A stretch of DNA of 64,000 bases, taken from the NCBI RefSeq assembly GCF_007747995.1, contig NZ_CP036276.1:6438001-6502000 (forward strand), read 5' to 3'. The position numbers were made by a program, and so were the translations under genes. Position 1 is the stretch's first letter. Each line of letters starts with the position of its first letter. This document shows, in pieces, positions 1 to 9,136 of the stretch. Under the pieces are notes generated by a model. It was not told the DNA's origin. It did not search any database and worked only from the letters and a program-made list of their open reading frames with translations. Source of the stretch: Symmachiella dynata (GTDB taxonomy: Bacteria; Planctomycetota; Planctomycetia; Planctomycetales; Planctomycetaceae).

Positions 1-808
1 CGTCAACGACATCCCAGACTTTGATGTCTTTCGGTGCGTCGGGGTAGTGCGACGCCCCGGTGTCGGCGACGTAGAGTTTTTTGTAATCGGGTGAAAAGCA
101 GAGGCCGTTGGGTTTGTAGATCTCGTCAGCGACCTTGTCCATCTTGCCGGTTTTGGCATCGATACGATAGACCGCTTCCTTGATATGCAGTGGTCCCTTG
201 ACCCCTTCGTAGTTCAGCAAGCTGCCGTAACCCGGGTCGGTGAACCAGATGGCCCCGTCGTGAGGGTGCACGACCGCATCGTTGGGAGCGTTGAGCGGTT
301 TGCCTTCCCATTTGTCGGCCAAGACAGTCATGCTGCCGTCGTATTCATATCGCACAACGCGGCGGTGTCCGTGCTGACACGAGATTTGCCGTCCCTGATA
401 GTCGAAGGTGTTGCCGTTGCTGTTTCCCACCGGATTGCGAAACGTGCTGACATGTCCGTCTTCTTCCAGCCAGCGATGTTGGACGTTATTGGGAATGTCA
501 CTCCACAACAAATACTTCCCGACTCCGTTCCAGGCCGGCCCTTCGGCCCACAGCGTGCCACGATATAGCCGTTGAATCGGCGCGTTGCCCAATTTGTATT
601 TGGCGAATCGAGGATCTAAGACCACCACATCGGGATCGGGATATCGAACGGGTGGCGCATCAGGACCGTAATCCCGTCCAAAGGCGAGATTGGCCGTCGC
701 TGCCGCAGTTGCCGCAGCGGTGGCCAGAAACGAACGGCGTCCCAATCGAACGGCGGGCGCGGACGCCGGAACGTTCTCCTCAGCGTTTCCGTTGGCGATT
801 TCAGTCAT
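1..808 (-). CDS. SMP-30/gluconolactonase family protein, Tat-exported (partial, C-terminus outside window)
   Basis: The frame opens at ATG 806-808, preceded by AGGAG at good spacing, and runs off the left edge, so only about the first 269 residues are present. The N-terminus has a twin-arginine motif (RRSFL, residues 24-28) followed by an alanine-rich hydrophobic stretch, so the protein is probably exported folded through Tat. The mature part shows the SMP-30/LRE pattern: WAEGPAW, a PNDAV motif and an IWFTDPGYG strand, then KPNGLCFSPD and LYVADT. These positions normally supply the Glu, Asn and Asp metal ligands of the six-bladed propeller. Family members hydrolyse sugar lactones or related esters; the substrate here is unknown. 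The next gene upstream is on the same strand about 90 bases away. Confidence 0.88.
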   Translation of the reverse strand, partial: MTEIANGNAEENVPASAPAVRLGRRSFLATAAATAAATANLAFGRDYGPDAPPVRYPDPDVVVLDPRFAKYKLGNAPIQRLYRGTLWAEGPAWNGVGKYLLWSDIPNNVQHRWLEEDGHVSTFRNPVGNSNGNTFDYQGRQISCQHGHRRVVRYEYDGSMTVLADKWEGKPLNAPNDAVVHPHDGAIWFTDPGYGSLLNYEGVKGPLHIKEAVYRIDAKTGKMDKVADEIYKPNGLCFSPDYKKLYVADTGASHYPDAPKDIKVWDVVD

Positions 809-900
809 GGTTGTCTCCTCTCAAGGTGGAAGGTTCATCGTGACGGTTTGCGAAACAGAACGCGACTCAACCGCAGTCCCACATCACTCGAGTCAGATCA

Positions 901-2685
901 CTAGAGCCGGATAAAGATGTTGTGCTTCTCAAGATGGCGTACAAACAGATAGTTAATGGCCATGAAGACAAACGTGATAAACCAGCAGTACCACAAAGGC
1001 GAATCATTCGGTGCGAGGTTATGCATCGAGTGTCCCACGACGTGGTGGATCGCATAAGCGGCCAGAGGATTCATACCGAAGGTACGGAACACGCCGATAT
1101 GCATGCCGTTGATATCCGACAGCAAAATGAACAACGCATAAATCGCAATCGCGACCCCTGTGGCGAAGAGGATAAACGAAACGCTGACCATCCGCTTGTA
1201 CATCATCCAATAGTTCCACTGCCGTCCATACTCGTAGTGCTGCGCACCTAAAAGGCTTCGGTTGAGTTGCTCCAATTCTTTCTGTTGCTTCTCATCCAAT
1301 TCCGGCATCGCTTCTAACTCATCTCTCTTTTTGAGACGGTCGTTGACAGATTTTTGATCGGGGTGCGGCGGCATGACAAATGGCGGTTCGGCCAACAGGT
1401 CCGATAACCCGCGGCCCGCAGCCTTGCTGAAATCAGGGATCATGGGATCCTGCGCATACTTTGCCACGTCGCCCGGTTTTTGCGGAGCGTTGTTCGCCAT
1501 TTGCTTGAGGAGCGGCTTGGGTTTTTTCTCTTTCCCTTTTTTGCCTTTCCCTGGTTTGCCCTTGGCCTTTTTATCCTTGGCCGGTTTGCCTTCTTCTTTC
1601 TTGCCTTCTTCTTTTTTATCCGTTGCTTTTTCGCCTGCGGTCTTTTTGTCCTCGGCCTTTTTGTCCTCGGCCTTTTTGTCTTTGGCTTGGGATTCTTTCG
1701 CCGGCTCTTCCTTTGCCGGCTCTTCCTTTGCCGGTTCTGCTTTTGCTGGTTCTGCCTTCTCTTTCTGGTCCTTAGCTTTTTCGTCGCTGGCCTTTTTGTC
1801 TCCGCCTTCTTTTTCGGAGGCTTCTTTTTTCGCGGCTGGTTTTTCCGGGGCTGCGGGGAGCGGGGTGTCGTAGAACCGTGTGCCGCAAGAGAGTATGTAG
1901 CCGATGATCATGAACACAGCAGCAAACAGAAAGATCTTGCCACCGGCGTTTTTGCGGGTATTCGTCGCCAGAATGTCATAGACCAGCGAACCGGCCAACA
2001 TGGCTACCGACCAGGACATGATTCCAAAAAATCCGCCATCCCAACACCGATTGCCGCCCGTCTCCCAGAGCTGCACCATCCAGTTGTGCTCATAGCCGTG
2101 TACGAATCCCCAGTTGAACCACCACGAGAAGAGCATGTGGAAGACCAAGCAACCGATCATTGCCAGAAACCTGACCAAGGGTCCGGCGGCGATGACCGGC
2201 ATCACAAAAATCTGACAAACGGCAATAATGCTGAGCACTTCCCAGAGGTTGGACTTGATCAACCTCATGATGAACTGAGTGGTCTTTCTGACTTTCACCT
2301 CTTTCATCATTCCGCTGTCGCCGTCGTCGACTTGAATGGTTTCTTCGGCGCTAAAATCACTCCAGTTTTTAAATTCGCCTCCAAAGCCGTACAACATCAA
2401 TGACACCAAAATTAACGCGAGCGAGCGACGAAAGTAGGTCGAGTAGGTTGTCAGCGCACTGAATTTCTCCAAGCGTTTCAGGATCGTCAACCGATAGGAG
2501 AATCCGACGGCGAAGATGAATCCCGGCATGATCCAGTCGGCGAACGTGACGTAGTTGTCGTTATGTTTCCAAAATGGACTGATGGCTTGGAAGTGAGCGA
2601 AGTTCACGATGAACATGCTCAGCACGGTAAAACCGCGAAACTGGTCCATGGAATCCACACGGCCAAGTGTCGGTTGAGAACTCAT
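901..2685 (-). CDS. HGSNAT/DUF5009-like multi-pass membrane acyltransferase with Lys/Glu/Ala-rich insert
   Basis: 594 residues with many membrane segments. The opening DSMDQFRGFTVLSMFIVNF, the FGMNPLAAYAIHH segment near the C-terminus and the ending HLEKHNIFIRL are shared with the 481-residue protein at 27512-28957, so the two are paralogues. The fold resembles COG4299/DUF5009 proteins related to heparan-alpha-glucosaminide N-acetyltransferase, which move acetyl groups across a membrane to an amino sugar; the acceptor here is unknown. Residues about 276-400 form a low-complexity loop of K, E, A, P and G that is almost absent from the paralogue. After it comes an alignable segment (about PDFSKAAGRGLSDLLAEPPF) and two last membrane regions. 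The start is ATG 2685, with AAGG upstream. Confidence 0.75.
   Translation of the reverse strand: MSSQPTLGRVDSMDQFRGFTVLSMFIVNFAHFQAISPFWKHNDNYVTFADWIMPGFIFAVGFSYRLTILKRLEKFSALTTYSTYFRRSLALILVSLMLYGFGGEFKNWSDFSAEETIQVDDGDSGMMKEVKVRKTTQFIMRLIKSNLWEVLSIIAVCQIFVMPVIAAGPLVRFLAMIGCLVFHMLFSWWFNWGFVHGYEHNWMVQLWETGGNRCWDGGFFGIMSWSVAMLAGSLVYDILATNTRKNAGGKIFLFAAVFMIIGYILSCGTRFYDTPLPAAPEKPAAKKEASEKEGGDKKASDEKAKDQKEKAEPAKAEPAKEEPAKEEPAKESQAKDKKAEDKKAEDKKTAGEKATDKKEEGKKEEGKPAKDKKAKGKPGKGKKGKEKKPKPLLKQMANNAPQKPGDVAKYAQDPMIPDFSKAAGRGLSDLLAEPPFVMPPHPDQKSVNDRLKKRDELEAMPELDEKQQKELEQLNRSLLGAQHYEYGRQWNYWMMYKRMVSVSFILFATGVAIAIYALFILLSDINGMHIGVFRTFGMNPLAAYAIHHVVGHSMHNLAPNDSPLWYCWFITFVFMAINYLFVRHLEKHNIFIRL
1500..1862. 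repeat. Low-complexity coding repeat inside the first acyltransferase gene
   Basis: On the coding (minus) strand this stretch encodes short repeated units such as AEPAKEEPAKEEPAKE and KKAEDKKAEDKK. At the DNA level there are near-exact tandem copies of 15-18 bases (for example around 1640-1680 and 1695-1735). This suggests growth by slippage or unequal recombination. The frame stays open throughout, so it is a real in-frame insert and not a frameshift. Confidence 0.85.
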
Positions 2686-2800
2686 AATAACAACGCCTTC
2701 AGTCCGAGAATCGAGAATAATGCTATACGCTGGCTATCAATGTATTGACGGTCGGAACATTAAGTAGACCGCACGAGATGCCAATAGGAATCGTTCAAAT

Positions 2801-4096
2801 TTATTGAGACATGACCGGACGACCGGGTGGCGGATTGCGCGGTTGTTGCCAATCCCAGTCGGTCGTGTAGTCAATATCCAAGTAGGGGGTTTCCACCGGT
2901 TTGCCCCCTTGTTTCTTAGAAATTAGCAGCGCGTCCAACGCACCGCTAGTGACCAAGGTCCGCTCAGCGGGCCAGGTCGGTTGGCCGGTATGAAACATTT
3001 TCTCCGCCCCCTCCAATAGGAAATTGAAGTGTGCGAACGGACGGGCTTCCTGCGTCCAAAATAAGGTCGAGGTGATTTCGTCGCTGTCCGCTTCGCGCCA
3101 CGCAACCGACCACCCTTGCAGCGCGGGATTGAGTTGCAGCACACTGGCCCGCAATCCGTCCTGATAGTCGATCACAAACAGCACCGGGTGCGGAACCAAT
3201 TCTCGCATGTCTTGGTCGGGAGAAATCGGGCGTGCTTTTTGGCGGGATAAAGCGGCGCGAAACAACTCTTGATCGTACACGCCCCGCTCACCGGCCTCCC
3301 ATACCGCTTCGTCTTCCAGGCAATAGACCGACTTGATGCCGGTCTCGCCCCCTTGACGTCGCTCGGCGAGGCATTGCACCATCTCTAAGGCATGAAACCC
3401 ATATGCGTCGAGTGACCCGTAGGAGACGGCGACGATCTCTTCCAGCTTCGCGCCTCGCTTGGTGTTCGCCGGAGGATACCGCCACAATCCCGGCAACGAG
3501 GACCCCGCCATAAAGGGGATCTTGAGCCGCTGCGTCGCATCATAGATCTCTTTGGCGTCGGCCCAATTGTCGGCGACATGCTTGTCATGAAAAATTGGGA
3601 CCACCCGGCCGCTGCTTTCAAAGACTTTGCGAACTTCGGCAAACAGCCGTTTCTTGGGATAGATTGTCTGTCCGGTGTCTGACTTCGGATATTGACCGTG
3701 CTCGGCGATCAACAAAATGCCGTCGACGGCAAGTTCCCCCGTTCCCAGCGTCAGAGCTCCTTCGATCGTGTCGAAAACCGGCACGCCATGCTCTTTGGCT
3801 AAGCGACGACTCGTGTCGTTTTTGGGGACTTGATCGGTATACAGCGAAACGAGTTGTAGCTTGGGAAACTCGCCTTTTCCATCGAGAGTCTTGGTCAGCA
3901 TCAACTGGCTGACAATGACGTCGGCATGCGAGTTATGCCGATATTCGGTGACCACAGCGGCGATGCGCGGCAATTTTTGTTTGGCCGGCGCAACAGCAGC
4001 ATCGTCAGCACTCACTCCACCAGGGGCGGCAATCCAACCGATCAGCGGAATGACCAATACCAGACAGGCAAGAGTTGTTCCGAATATGCGCTGCAT
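2801..4096 (-). CDS. Exported protein of unknown function
   Basis: About 431 residues. I chose ATG 4096 (GGAAAA upstream, typical Sec signal peptide MQRIFGTTLACLVLVIPLIG ending near GGVSA). The frame also extends to a TTG at 4114. The mature protein begins with a Rossmann-like stretch, IAAVVTEYRHNSHADVIVSQ. It later has GILLIAEHGQYP, VVPIFHDKH and a region rich in charged and aromatic residues. I recognise no catalytic signature. It reads like a conserved exported planctomycete protein, possibly an alpha/beta fold enzyme of the cell envelope. It is transcribed toward the acyltransferase gene and divergently from dnaB. Confidence 0.75.
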   Translation of the reverse strand: MQRIFGTTLACLVLVIPLIGWIAAPGGVSADDAAVAPAKQKLPRIAAVVTEYRHNSHADVIVSQLMLTKTLDGKGEFPKLQLVSLYTDQVPKNDTSRRLAKEHGVPVFDTIEGALTLGTGELAVDGILLIAEHGQYPKSDTGQTIYPKKRLFAEVRKVFESSGRVVPIFHDKHVADNWADAKEIYDATQRLKIPFMAGSSLPGLWRYPPANTKRGAKLEEIVAVSYGSLDAYGFHALEMVQCLAERRQGGETGIKSVYCLEDEAVWEAGERGVYDQELFRAALSRQKARPISPDQDMRELVPHPVLFVIDYQDGLRASVLQLNPALQGWSVAWREADSDEITSTLFWTQEARPFAHFNFLLEGAEKMFHTGQPTWPAERTLVTSGALDALLISKKQGGKPVETPYLDIDYTTDWDWQQPRNPPPGRPVMSQ

Positions 4097-4518
4097 TAGA
4101 CATTTTCCAGACAAGGTGAGAGTTCATTTGCTTCCATGCTAAGGAATCCGCCCCGCATTCGCCATCTCACGACCCACAACTTCGATTTTTAGCTGAACTT
4201 CACCGGGCAAACGTCACTTTGGCAGAAATGGCATACACGACTGCTCAATCCCGGGTGAGGCCATCACAAATCTCTTGCGAAGAGGACCATCGCACCACAA
4301 CCGAGGTCGCCGCTGCTGCAGTATCACTCGTCCGGACAACAGGTTGCGACAACGTTATTTGTGGACTTGCTATCGCTCTGTTGACCGGTCATAACAGGAC
4401 CTCTCCGCCGTACATTCCCGACAGCATCCAGGGCAACCTCGGCCGTGCGGCCTTAGCAGACAACAACGTGCTAAATGCAATAAAATCAAGTGCTTTTGGC
4501 ATTTCAGGGAGGATTTTC
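4097..4518. other. Intergenic region upstream of dnaB
   Basis: About 420 bases separate the divergent starts. The dnaB frame happens to stay open back to TTG 4219, but the translated 100 residues do not resemble DnaB and lie before a strong Shine-Dalgarno and ATG, so I treat it as non-coding. A possible promoter is TTGCGA near 4343 with TGCTAT about 17 bases later; this is only a visual match. No tRNA or terminator was seen. Confidence 0.4.
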
Positions 4519-5976
4519 ATGGCCACTGTTACGCCAAAAACCAACGAAGCCGATCGCCTGCCCCCGCAGGATATTGAGGCGGAAAAAAGCTTGTTGGGCA
4601 GTATGTTGCTGGTCAACGACGTGATCGACGAAGTCGTCGAGTTAGTGACGCCCGATCACTTTTATGTGAAAGCCCACATGCAGATTTGCGATGCGATTTA
4701 TCGCATGCACGAATCGGGCAACCGCGGGATCGATGTCGTCACAGTCGCCGAACAACTGCAACGAACCGACCTGCTCGAGGAGGTCGGCGGTGTCGGACAT
4801 CTGAGCGAAATCCTCAACACCGTCCCGCACGCTGCTCACGCAAAATACTACGCACAAATTGTCCGCGACAAGGGCATCTTGCGGAATCTGATTTACGCCT
4901 GCACCGATATTCTTAGTGAGAGCTACGACACGTCTCAAGATACGGTCGACATCCTCACCAAGGCGGAACAGACGATTTTTCAAATCGTTGAGCAGCAAGA
5001 AAACACCGACAATATTGTGCTCAAGGATATTCTGATGGATGCGTTCGACCGCATCCAACAGAGGCGGGAAAAAGAGGGGAGCATCAGCGGACTGAGCACT
5101 GGTTTTACCGATCTCGACAACCAGACCAACGGGTTTCAACCGTCGGAATTGGTGATTCTTGCCGCACGGCCCAGTATGGGAAAAACCGCATTTGTGGTGA
5201 ACATTGCCGAAGCCGTCGCTCGTAACGCCCGTGATCGTTTGCGCGACGAATACATCAAACGCGGCGAGGAGTTGCCCTATGGCACAATCCCTGAAGGGGG
5301 CGTGCTAATTTTCAGCCTCGAACAGTCCAACTTAGAATTGGCCGAACGGCTGCTGTGCATCACTGCCAAACTGGACGGGCACAAAATGCGCAAAGGGGAT
5401 CTCGACGATGAAGAATATGATCGTGTGATGCATGCCTCCTCAGAGTTGGGCGGCATGCCGATGTACATCGACGACAAACCGGGCCGCAATATGTCGGAAA
5501 TCGGTGCCATCGCCCGACGTCTCAAGCGCAAACAAAATATCAGCTTAATCATCATCGACTATTTGCAATTGATCGAACCAGAAGACAAACGCGCGCCGCG
5601 GGAACAACAGATTTCACTGATTACGCGGCGGCTGAAATTCCTGGCGAAAGAAATCCACGTCCCCGTCATCGCCTTAGCGCAGCTGAACCGTGGCGTCGAG
5701 TTGCGAGAAGACAAACGTCCTCGCTTGGCGGACTTGCGGGAAAGTGGAGCGATCGAACAAGATGCCGATATCGTGATGTTCTTGCATCGTCCGGACGCCT
5801 ATGACCCCGAGGATTCGCCCGGCAAAGCGGAAGTCGTCGTGGCCAAACACCGTAGCGGTCCCACCGGCATCGTAGACCTGACTTGGCAAAAAGAATCGAT
5901 GCGATTCGTCGATTACAGCCATATCGCCGAACCGGACGGCGGATATTTCGGTGACGACGATATGGGCGGGTTTTGA
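4519..5976 (+). CDS. dnaB: Replicative DNA helicase DnaB
   Basis: 485 residues from ATG 4519, which has AGGGAGG seven bases upstream. DnaB is the hexameric 5'-3' helicase that unwinds the fork and recruits primase. The N-terminal domain starts at PPQDIEAEKSLLGSMLL. The RecA-like C-terminal domain has Walker A ARPSMGKTAF, Walker B-like SLIIIDYLQLI, the AQLNRGVE motif, the arginine-finger region RPRLADLRESGAIEQDAD, and VVAKHRSGPTG near the end. An insert between Walker A and FSLEQSN (about residues 232-263, with RDRLRDEYIKRGEELPYG) is longer than in E. coli DnaB. argC follows about 105 bases downstream on the same strand. Confidence 0.97.
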   Translation: MATVTPKTNEADRLPPQDIEAEKSLLGSMLLVNDVIDEVVELVTPDHFYVKAHMQICDAIYRMHESGNRGIDVVTVAEQLQRTDLLEEVGGVGHLSEILNTVPHAAHAKYYAQIVRDKGILRNLIYACTDILSESYDTSQDTVDILTKAEQTIFQIVEQQENTDNIVLKDILMDAFDRIQQRREKEGSISGLSTGFTDLDNQTNGFQPSELVILAARPSMGKTAFVVNIAEAVARNARDRLRDEYIKRGEELPYGTIPEGGVLIFSLEQSNLELAERLLCITAKLDGHKMRKGDLDDEEYDRVMHASSELGGMPMYIDDKPGRNMSEIGAIARRLKRKQNISLIIIDYLQLIEPEDKRAPREQQISLITRRLKFLAKEIHVPVIALAQLNRGVELREDKRPRLADLRESGAIEQDADIVMFLHRPDAYDPEDSPGKAEVVVAKHRSGPTGIVDLTWQKESMRFVDYSHIAEPDGGYFGDDDMGGF

Positions 5977-6080
5977 CCGAGCATTGAACCCTTGTTCGCT
6001 CACGGGTGTCCCGTAGAATATACGGATTCGTTCTCCCTGCGCTTTCATCCCGCAAGTTATTGAATTCTGGAAGTCCCCTC

Positions 6081-7094
6081 ATGGTAAAAGTCGCCATTCT
6101 CGGAGCGACGGGTTACGCCGCCCTGGAGTTGATCAAAATCCTACTCGCTCACCCCGAAGTGGAGATCACCGCTCTCACCACACGACAGGAGGGAAGTCCG
6201 CACGTCCAAACCATTCACCCCAGTTTGCACGGTCGGTTGGACCTGACTTGCGACAATTTGACGACCGATGAGATCTGCCAAAAAGCCGACGTCGTCTTTT
6301 GTGCTCTGCCGCACAAAGCGAGCATGGAAGTCATTCCGCAATTGCTGGCCGGCGGCTGTAAAGTGGTTGACCTCAGCGCCGACTATCGCCTGAATGATCC
6401 AGGCGTTTACGAACAATGGTACGGCGAGGTCCACACCGATCCCACGCGACTGGGGAACACGGTGTATGGCTTGCCCGAGATTTGGAGCGACCGCATTCCT
6501 GGATCAGAATTGGTCGCCAATCCGGGTTGCTATACGAGCACATCGATCCTCGGACTCGCGCCGCTGATAGCGGGGGGGCACATCGAGCCGACTGGTATTT
6601 TTATCGATGCGAAGAGTGGCATTTCCGGAGCGGGTCGCGGACCGAAATTGACGACGCTGTATCCCGAATGCAACGAAAGCGTCGCCGCCTACTCCGTGGG
6701 TCGCCACCGTCACACGCCAGAGATCAACCAGATTCTCAGCGAAGTCGGCGGCTGCCAGGTCGAGGTTGTCTTCACCCCGCACCTGATGCCCATGGACCGC
6801 GGTATCTTGTGTTCGATGTATACGAAACTCAAAAGCGCGATTACCGAAGATGAATTGCTGGACGTGATGCGGAAGTATTATAGCGGCAAACCGTTCGTCC
6901 GCATCGTCGAACATCTACCGGCCACCAAAGACGTCACCGGCAGCAACTTCTGCGACATCACCGTCCGCCGCGTCGGCGACAACGCCATCATCTTCAGCTG
7001 CACCGACAATCTCATCAAAGGCGCAGCGGGCGTAGCGGTACAGAATTTCAATTTGGTATGCGGATTTGAGGAGACGATGGGCTTGTTGCCGTGA
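6081..7094 (+). CDS. argC: N-acetyl-gamma-glutamyl-phosphate reductase
   Basis: 337 residues from ATG 6081; the frame extends upstream but the conserved N-terminus [17 protein letters not shown] begins here. ArgC reduces N-acetylglutamyl-5-phosphate to the semialdehyde with NADPH, the third step of arginine synthesis. The nucleotide-binding loop is [10 protein letters not shown], with Ala-Ala where many homologues have Thr-Gly. The catalytic cysteine is Cys150 in NPGCYTS, and GRHRHTPEI supplies the expected histidine region. Length fits the family. No other arginine gene lies nearby, so it is not part of an arg operon in this window. Confidence 0.95.
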   Translation: MVKVAILGATGYAALELIKILLAHPEVEITALTTRQEGSPHVQTIHPSLHGRLDLTCDNLTTDEICQKADVVFCALPHKASMEVIPQLLAGGCKVVDLSADYRLNDPGVYEQWYGEVHTDPTRLGNTVYGLPEIWSDRIPGSELVANPGCYTSTSILGLAPLIAGGHIEPTGIFIDAKSGISGAGRGPKLTTLYPECNESVAAYSVGRHRHTPEINQILSEVGGCQVEVVFTPHLMPMDRGILCSMYTKLKSAITEDELLDVMRKYYSGKPFVRIVEHLPATKDVTGSNFCDITVRRVGDNAIIFSCTDNLIKGAAGVAVQNFNLVCGFEETMGLLP

Positions 7095-7160
7095 CGTGGC
7101 ATCCCCATGATTTGATCGACGCCTTGAGTCTCGCGACCGCTGGGTACGGCATCACATTTT

Positions 7161-7354
7161 GGCCGTTGGCCTACTTTCCAGCATAGCCTGGGGCACTCGC
7201 CGCCCCAGGACCGCAGGTGTCGCAAACATCATTGGCCAACGGCCAATCTCACCCTGCCCGTGATTATGGTCTTCGGCCAATGGTGCCGTTTGCCAATCGA
7301 ATCCCTGGGGCGGCGAGTGCCCCAGGCTACGATGATGTTTGGCCGTTGGCCAAA
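7161..7354. repeat. Nested inverted-repeat element between argC and rplI
   Basis: A 26-base arm at 7184-7209 is the exact reverse complement of 7304-7329. Each arm also folds on itself: CCTGGGGC, a 7-base loop, GCCCCAGG. Three copies of a GGCCGTTGGCC palindrome core lie at 7161-7171, 7233-7246 and 7338-7354, bounding and dividing the element. The arrangement resembles a REP/BIME-type intergenic element or a small non-autonomous element. No ORF inside is convincing. Confidence 0.8.
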
Positions 7355-7387
7355 CCGAAACCCAAATGGTTCGCCATTTGCAGCGCA

Positions 7388-7441
7388 ATAAAAAATCCCC
7401 CGTGGCAATATCGGCCAGCGGGGGATTTTCGTTGTGTCTGT
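7388..7441 (-). terminator. Rho-independent terminator of the rpsF-ssb-rplI operon, possibly bidirectional
   Basis: On the minus strand AAAATCCCCC pairs with GGGGGATTTTTT across an 18-base loop, ending in a T run just 3' of the rplI stop at 7464. On the plus strand it also ends in TTTTC, so it could stop argC transcription too. Confidence 0.8.
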
Positions 7442-7463
7442 GACGTTCAGCAGCCGCGACGTC

Positions 7464-7967
7464 TTAAGTCGACGAGGTCGGGACGACCCAGACTTTGACT
7501 TCGGTTTCGACATCGGTGTGCAGGTGGATTTTCACCGTGTACATGCCGATTTCTTTCAGCGGACCTTCGAGGCGGACCTGGTCGGGTGAGATGTCGTATT
7601 TGGCCGCTTTGAGGGCTTTGCTGATTTCCGGAGCGGTGATCGATCCATACAGATGCCCTTCGGGATTGGCGTTGGCTTCGAGCGTCACGCTATATTCACT
7701 GAGTTGTTCGGCCAAGTTGCGGATCGACTTAATACGATCTTTTTGCAGTTCGGCTAACCGGACGCGGTGACGTTCGACCATCCGTTTATTTTCGTCGGTG
7801 GCGATCGTGGCCAGTCCCTGCGGAACCAGATAGTTGCGAGCGTAACCTGACTTGACGCGTACGATTTCCCCCTGCTTTCCGAGTGCAGGTACATCCTCGG
7901 CCAACAGCAATTCGGCATTCCCTTTGGGCACGCCCGAACGCATGGCATGGAGACGTTTTTTGGACAT
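7464..7967 (-). CDS. rplI: Large ribosomal subunit protein bL9
   Basis: 167 residues from ATG 7967. The 25 codons upstream that remain open do not look like L9. The N-domain carries ELLLAEDVPALGKQGEIVRV, followed by the signature segment SGYARNYLVPQGLA (usually K-x-GYARNYL-P-G-A). A charged connecting helix and the C-terminal rRNA-binding domain (GHLYGSITAPEISKAL) follow. A short N-terminal extension (SKKRLHAMRSGVPKGNA) precedes the usual L9 start and may be lineage-specific. It is the last gene of the rpsF-ssb-rplI run and is followed by a terminator. Confidence 0.95.
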   Translation of the reverse strand: MSKKRLHAMRSGVPKGNAELLLAEDVPALGKQGEIVRVKSGYARNYLVPQGLATIATDENKRMVERHRVRLAELQKDRIKSIRNLAEQLSEYSVTLEANANPEGHLYGSITAPEISKALKAAKYDISPDQVRLEGPLKEIGMYTVKIHLHTDVETEVKVWVVPTSST

Positions 7968-8097
7968 AGTGTCAATTTCCCGTATGGTAATCTTCAAAAA
8001 TTTGTGGATTGTCTGTTTTGTCGAAACGGCCATGCGTCTCAATCGCCGCGGGCCGTGTCACTGAGTGACGATTTGTCTGGCTGGGATCAATTTGGTC

Positions 8098-8610
8098 CTA
8101 GAAAGGTACCTCATCATCCGGAACGTTGCCACCACCACCTGAGGGACCGAAGTCGTCTTGTGGTGGAGCCTGTGGTCCGGGATCGCCGCCGCCGTAACCG
8201 GATTGGCTGCTGCTTCCGCTGTAGCCTCCTCCGCCGCCGCCGCTGCGACCACCACCGCCGCCACCACCATCGCCGCGGGAACCAAGCATTTGCATCCGTT
8301 CACAAACAACGCGCAACTTGCTGCGGCGTTGTCCGGATTGTTTGTCTTCCCAGGTGTCGAGTTGCAATCGCCCCTCGATGAGGACAGGACGGCCTTTGGA
8401 GAGGTATTCACCGGCCACTTCCGCCTCGCGTCCCCACAGGGTGACGTCGACAAACGTGGTTTCTTCTTTACGCGAGTTGGATTGCTTGTCGAACCAGGTA
8501 CGGTTGACCGCTAACCCAAGCTCAGAGACCGCTGTCCCCGAGGGGATATAGCGGACTTCTGGGTCACGGGTCAAATTTCCGATCAGGATGACTCGGTTAT
8601 AACTCGCCAT
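8098..8610 (-). CDS. ssb: Single-stranded DNA-binding protein
   Basis: 170 residues from ATG 8610, with GGGGAA upstream. The OB-fold domain (residues 1-110) begins [19 protein letters not shown]. It carries [12 protein letters not shown] and [19 protein letters not shown], all classic SSB motifs. A glycine-rich linker with several Gly runs follows. The protein ends PDDEVPF, matching the acidic tip (usually DDDIPF) that docks partner proteins. It lies between rpsF and rplI, where SSB commonly coats replicating DNA as part of a replication/translation operon. Confidence 0.97.
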   Translation of the reverse strand: MASYNRVILIGNLTRDPEVRYIPSGTAVSELGLAVNRTWFDKQSNSRKEETTFVDVTLWGREAEVAGEYLSKGRPVLIEGRLQLDTWEDKQSGQRRSKLRVVCERMQMLGSRGDGGGGGGGRSGGGGGGYSGSSSQSGYGGGDPGPQAPPQDDFGPSGGGGNVPDDEVPF

Positions 8611-8677
8611 GAGACGGTTTCCCCATATCTATTGTTCATGCGAGGTCGATGCGTCCTAGACCTCAGCAATCGCAAGA

Positions 8678-9136
8678 TCAAGCAGTTGTGACTTCCTCGG
8701 ACGCTTCGCCTGTGGATTCCTCAGAGGCCGATTCCTCGGTTGCCGCTTTTTCCTCGGTTGCCGCTTTTTCTTCTGTTGCCGCCTTTTCCGCTGGTGCGGT
8801 GGGGGACTCACCGTTGGCGACTGCCACCATCGGTTCGACCAAGGCTGCGTCGAGTTTGATGGTCAGGTGCCGCAGAACGATGTCGTTCAGCTTGCACAGA
8901 CGGGTCAACTCATCCAGGTTTTTGCCTTCCATTTTCAGGTAGGTCAAATAGTGAAGTCCTTTGCGTCGGCCTTCGACGGGATAAGCCAATTTGCCGTCCT
9001 GCCACGGCCGTGCCGCTAAGGTTTCCGCGCCGACCCGTTCGAGGATCTTATTGATCTCGCCCAGTGAGCCGTCCGGATCGCCGGCGTACTTATTGCTGTC
9101 GATGAGGAACATCACCTCGTAGGTATTGACCGCCAC
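8678..9136 (-). CDS. rpsF: Small ribosomal subunit protein bS6 with repetitive acidic tail
   Basis: 152 residues from GTG 9136, chosen because GGGAGA sits about eight bases upstream and the S6 fold starts directly at AVNTYEVMFLIDSN. A longer frame from TTG 9169 is possible. The core contains GRRKGLHYLTYLKMEG and LCKLNDIVLRHLTIK, typical of S6, which pairs with S18 on the 30S platform. After residue about 117 the protein carries three tandem EKAATEE-type units and an acidic Ser/Glu tail, unlike short bacterial S6. E. coli S6 also has an acidic tail extended by RimK. Gene order downstream is ssb then rplI; rpsR is missing. Confidence 0.93.
   Translation of the reverse strand: MAVNTYEVMFLIDSNKYAGDPDGSLGEINKILERVGAETLAARPWQDGKLAYPVEGRRKGLHYLTYLKMEGKNLDELTRLCKLNDIVLRHLTIKLDAALVEPMVAVANGESPTAPAEKAATEEKAATEEKAATEESASEESTGEASEEVTTA

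Noticed and set aside
1480-2403. Phe-rich open frame on the plus strand opposite the Lys-rich acyltransferase gene
   Set aside because: It is the antisense reading of a Lys/Glu-rich coding repeat (Lys codons read as Phe), with no ribosome binding site or homologue-like features.
4219-4518. In-frame 100-residue upstream extension of dnaB from TTG 4219
   Set aside because: It does not resemble the DnaB N-terminus, and ATG 4519 has a strong Shine-Dalgarno and the expected start of the protein.
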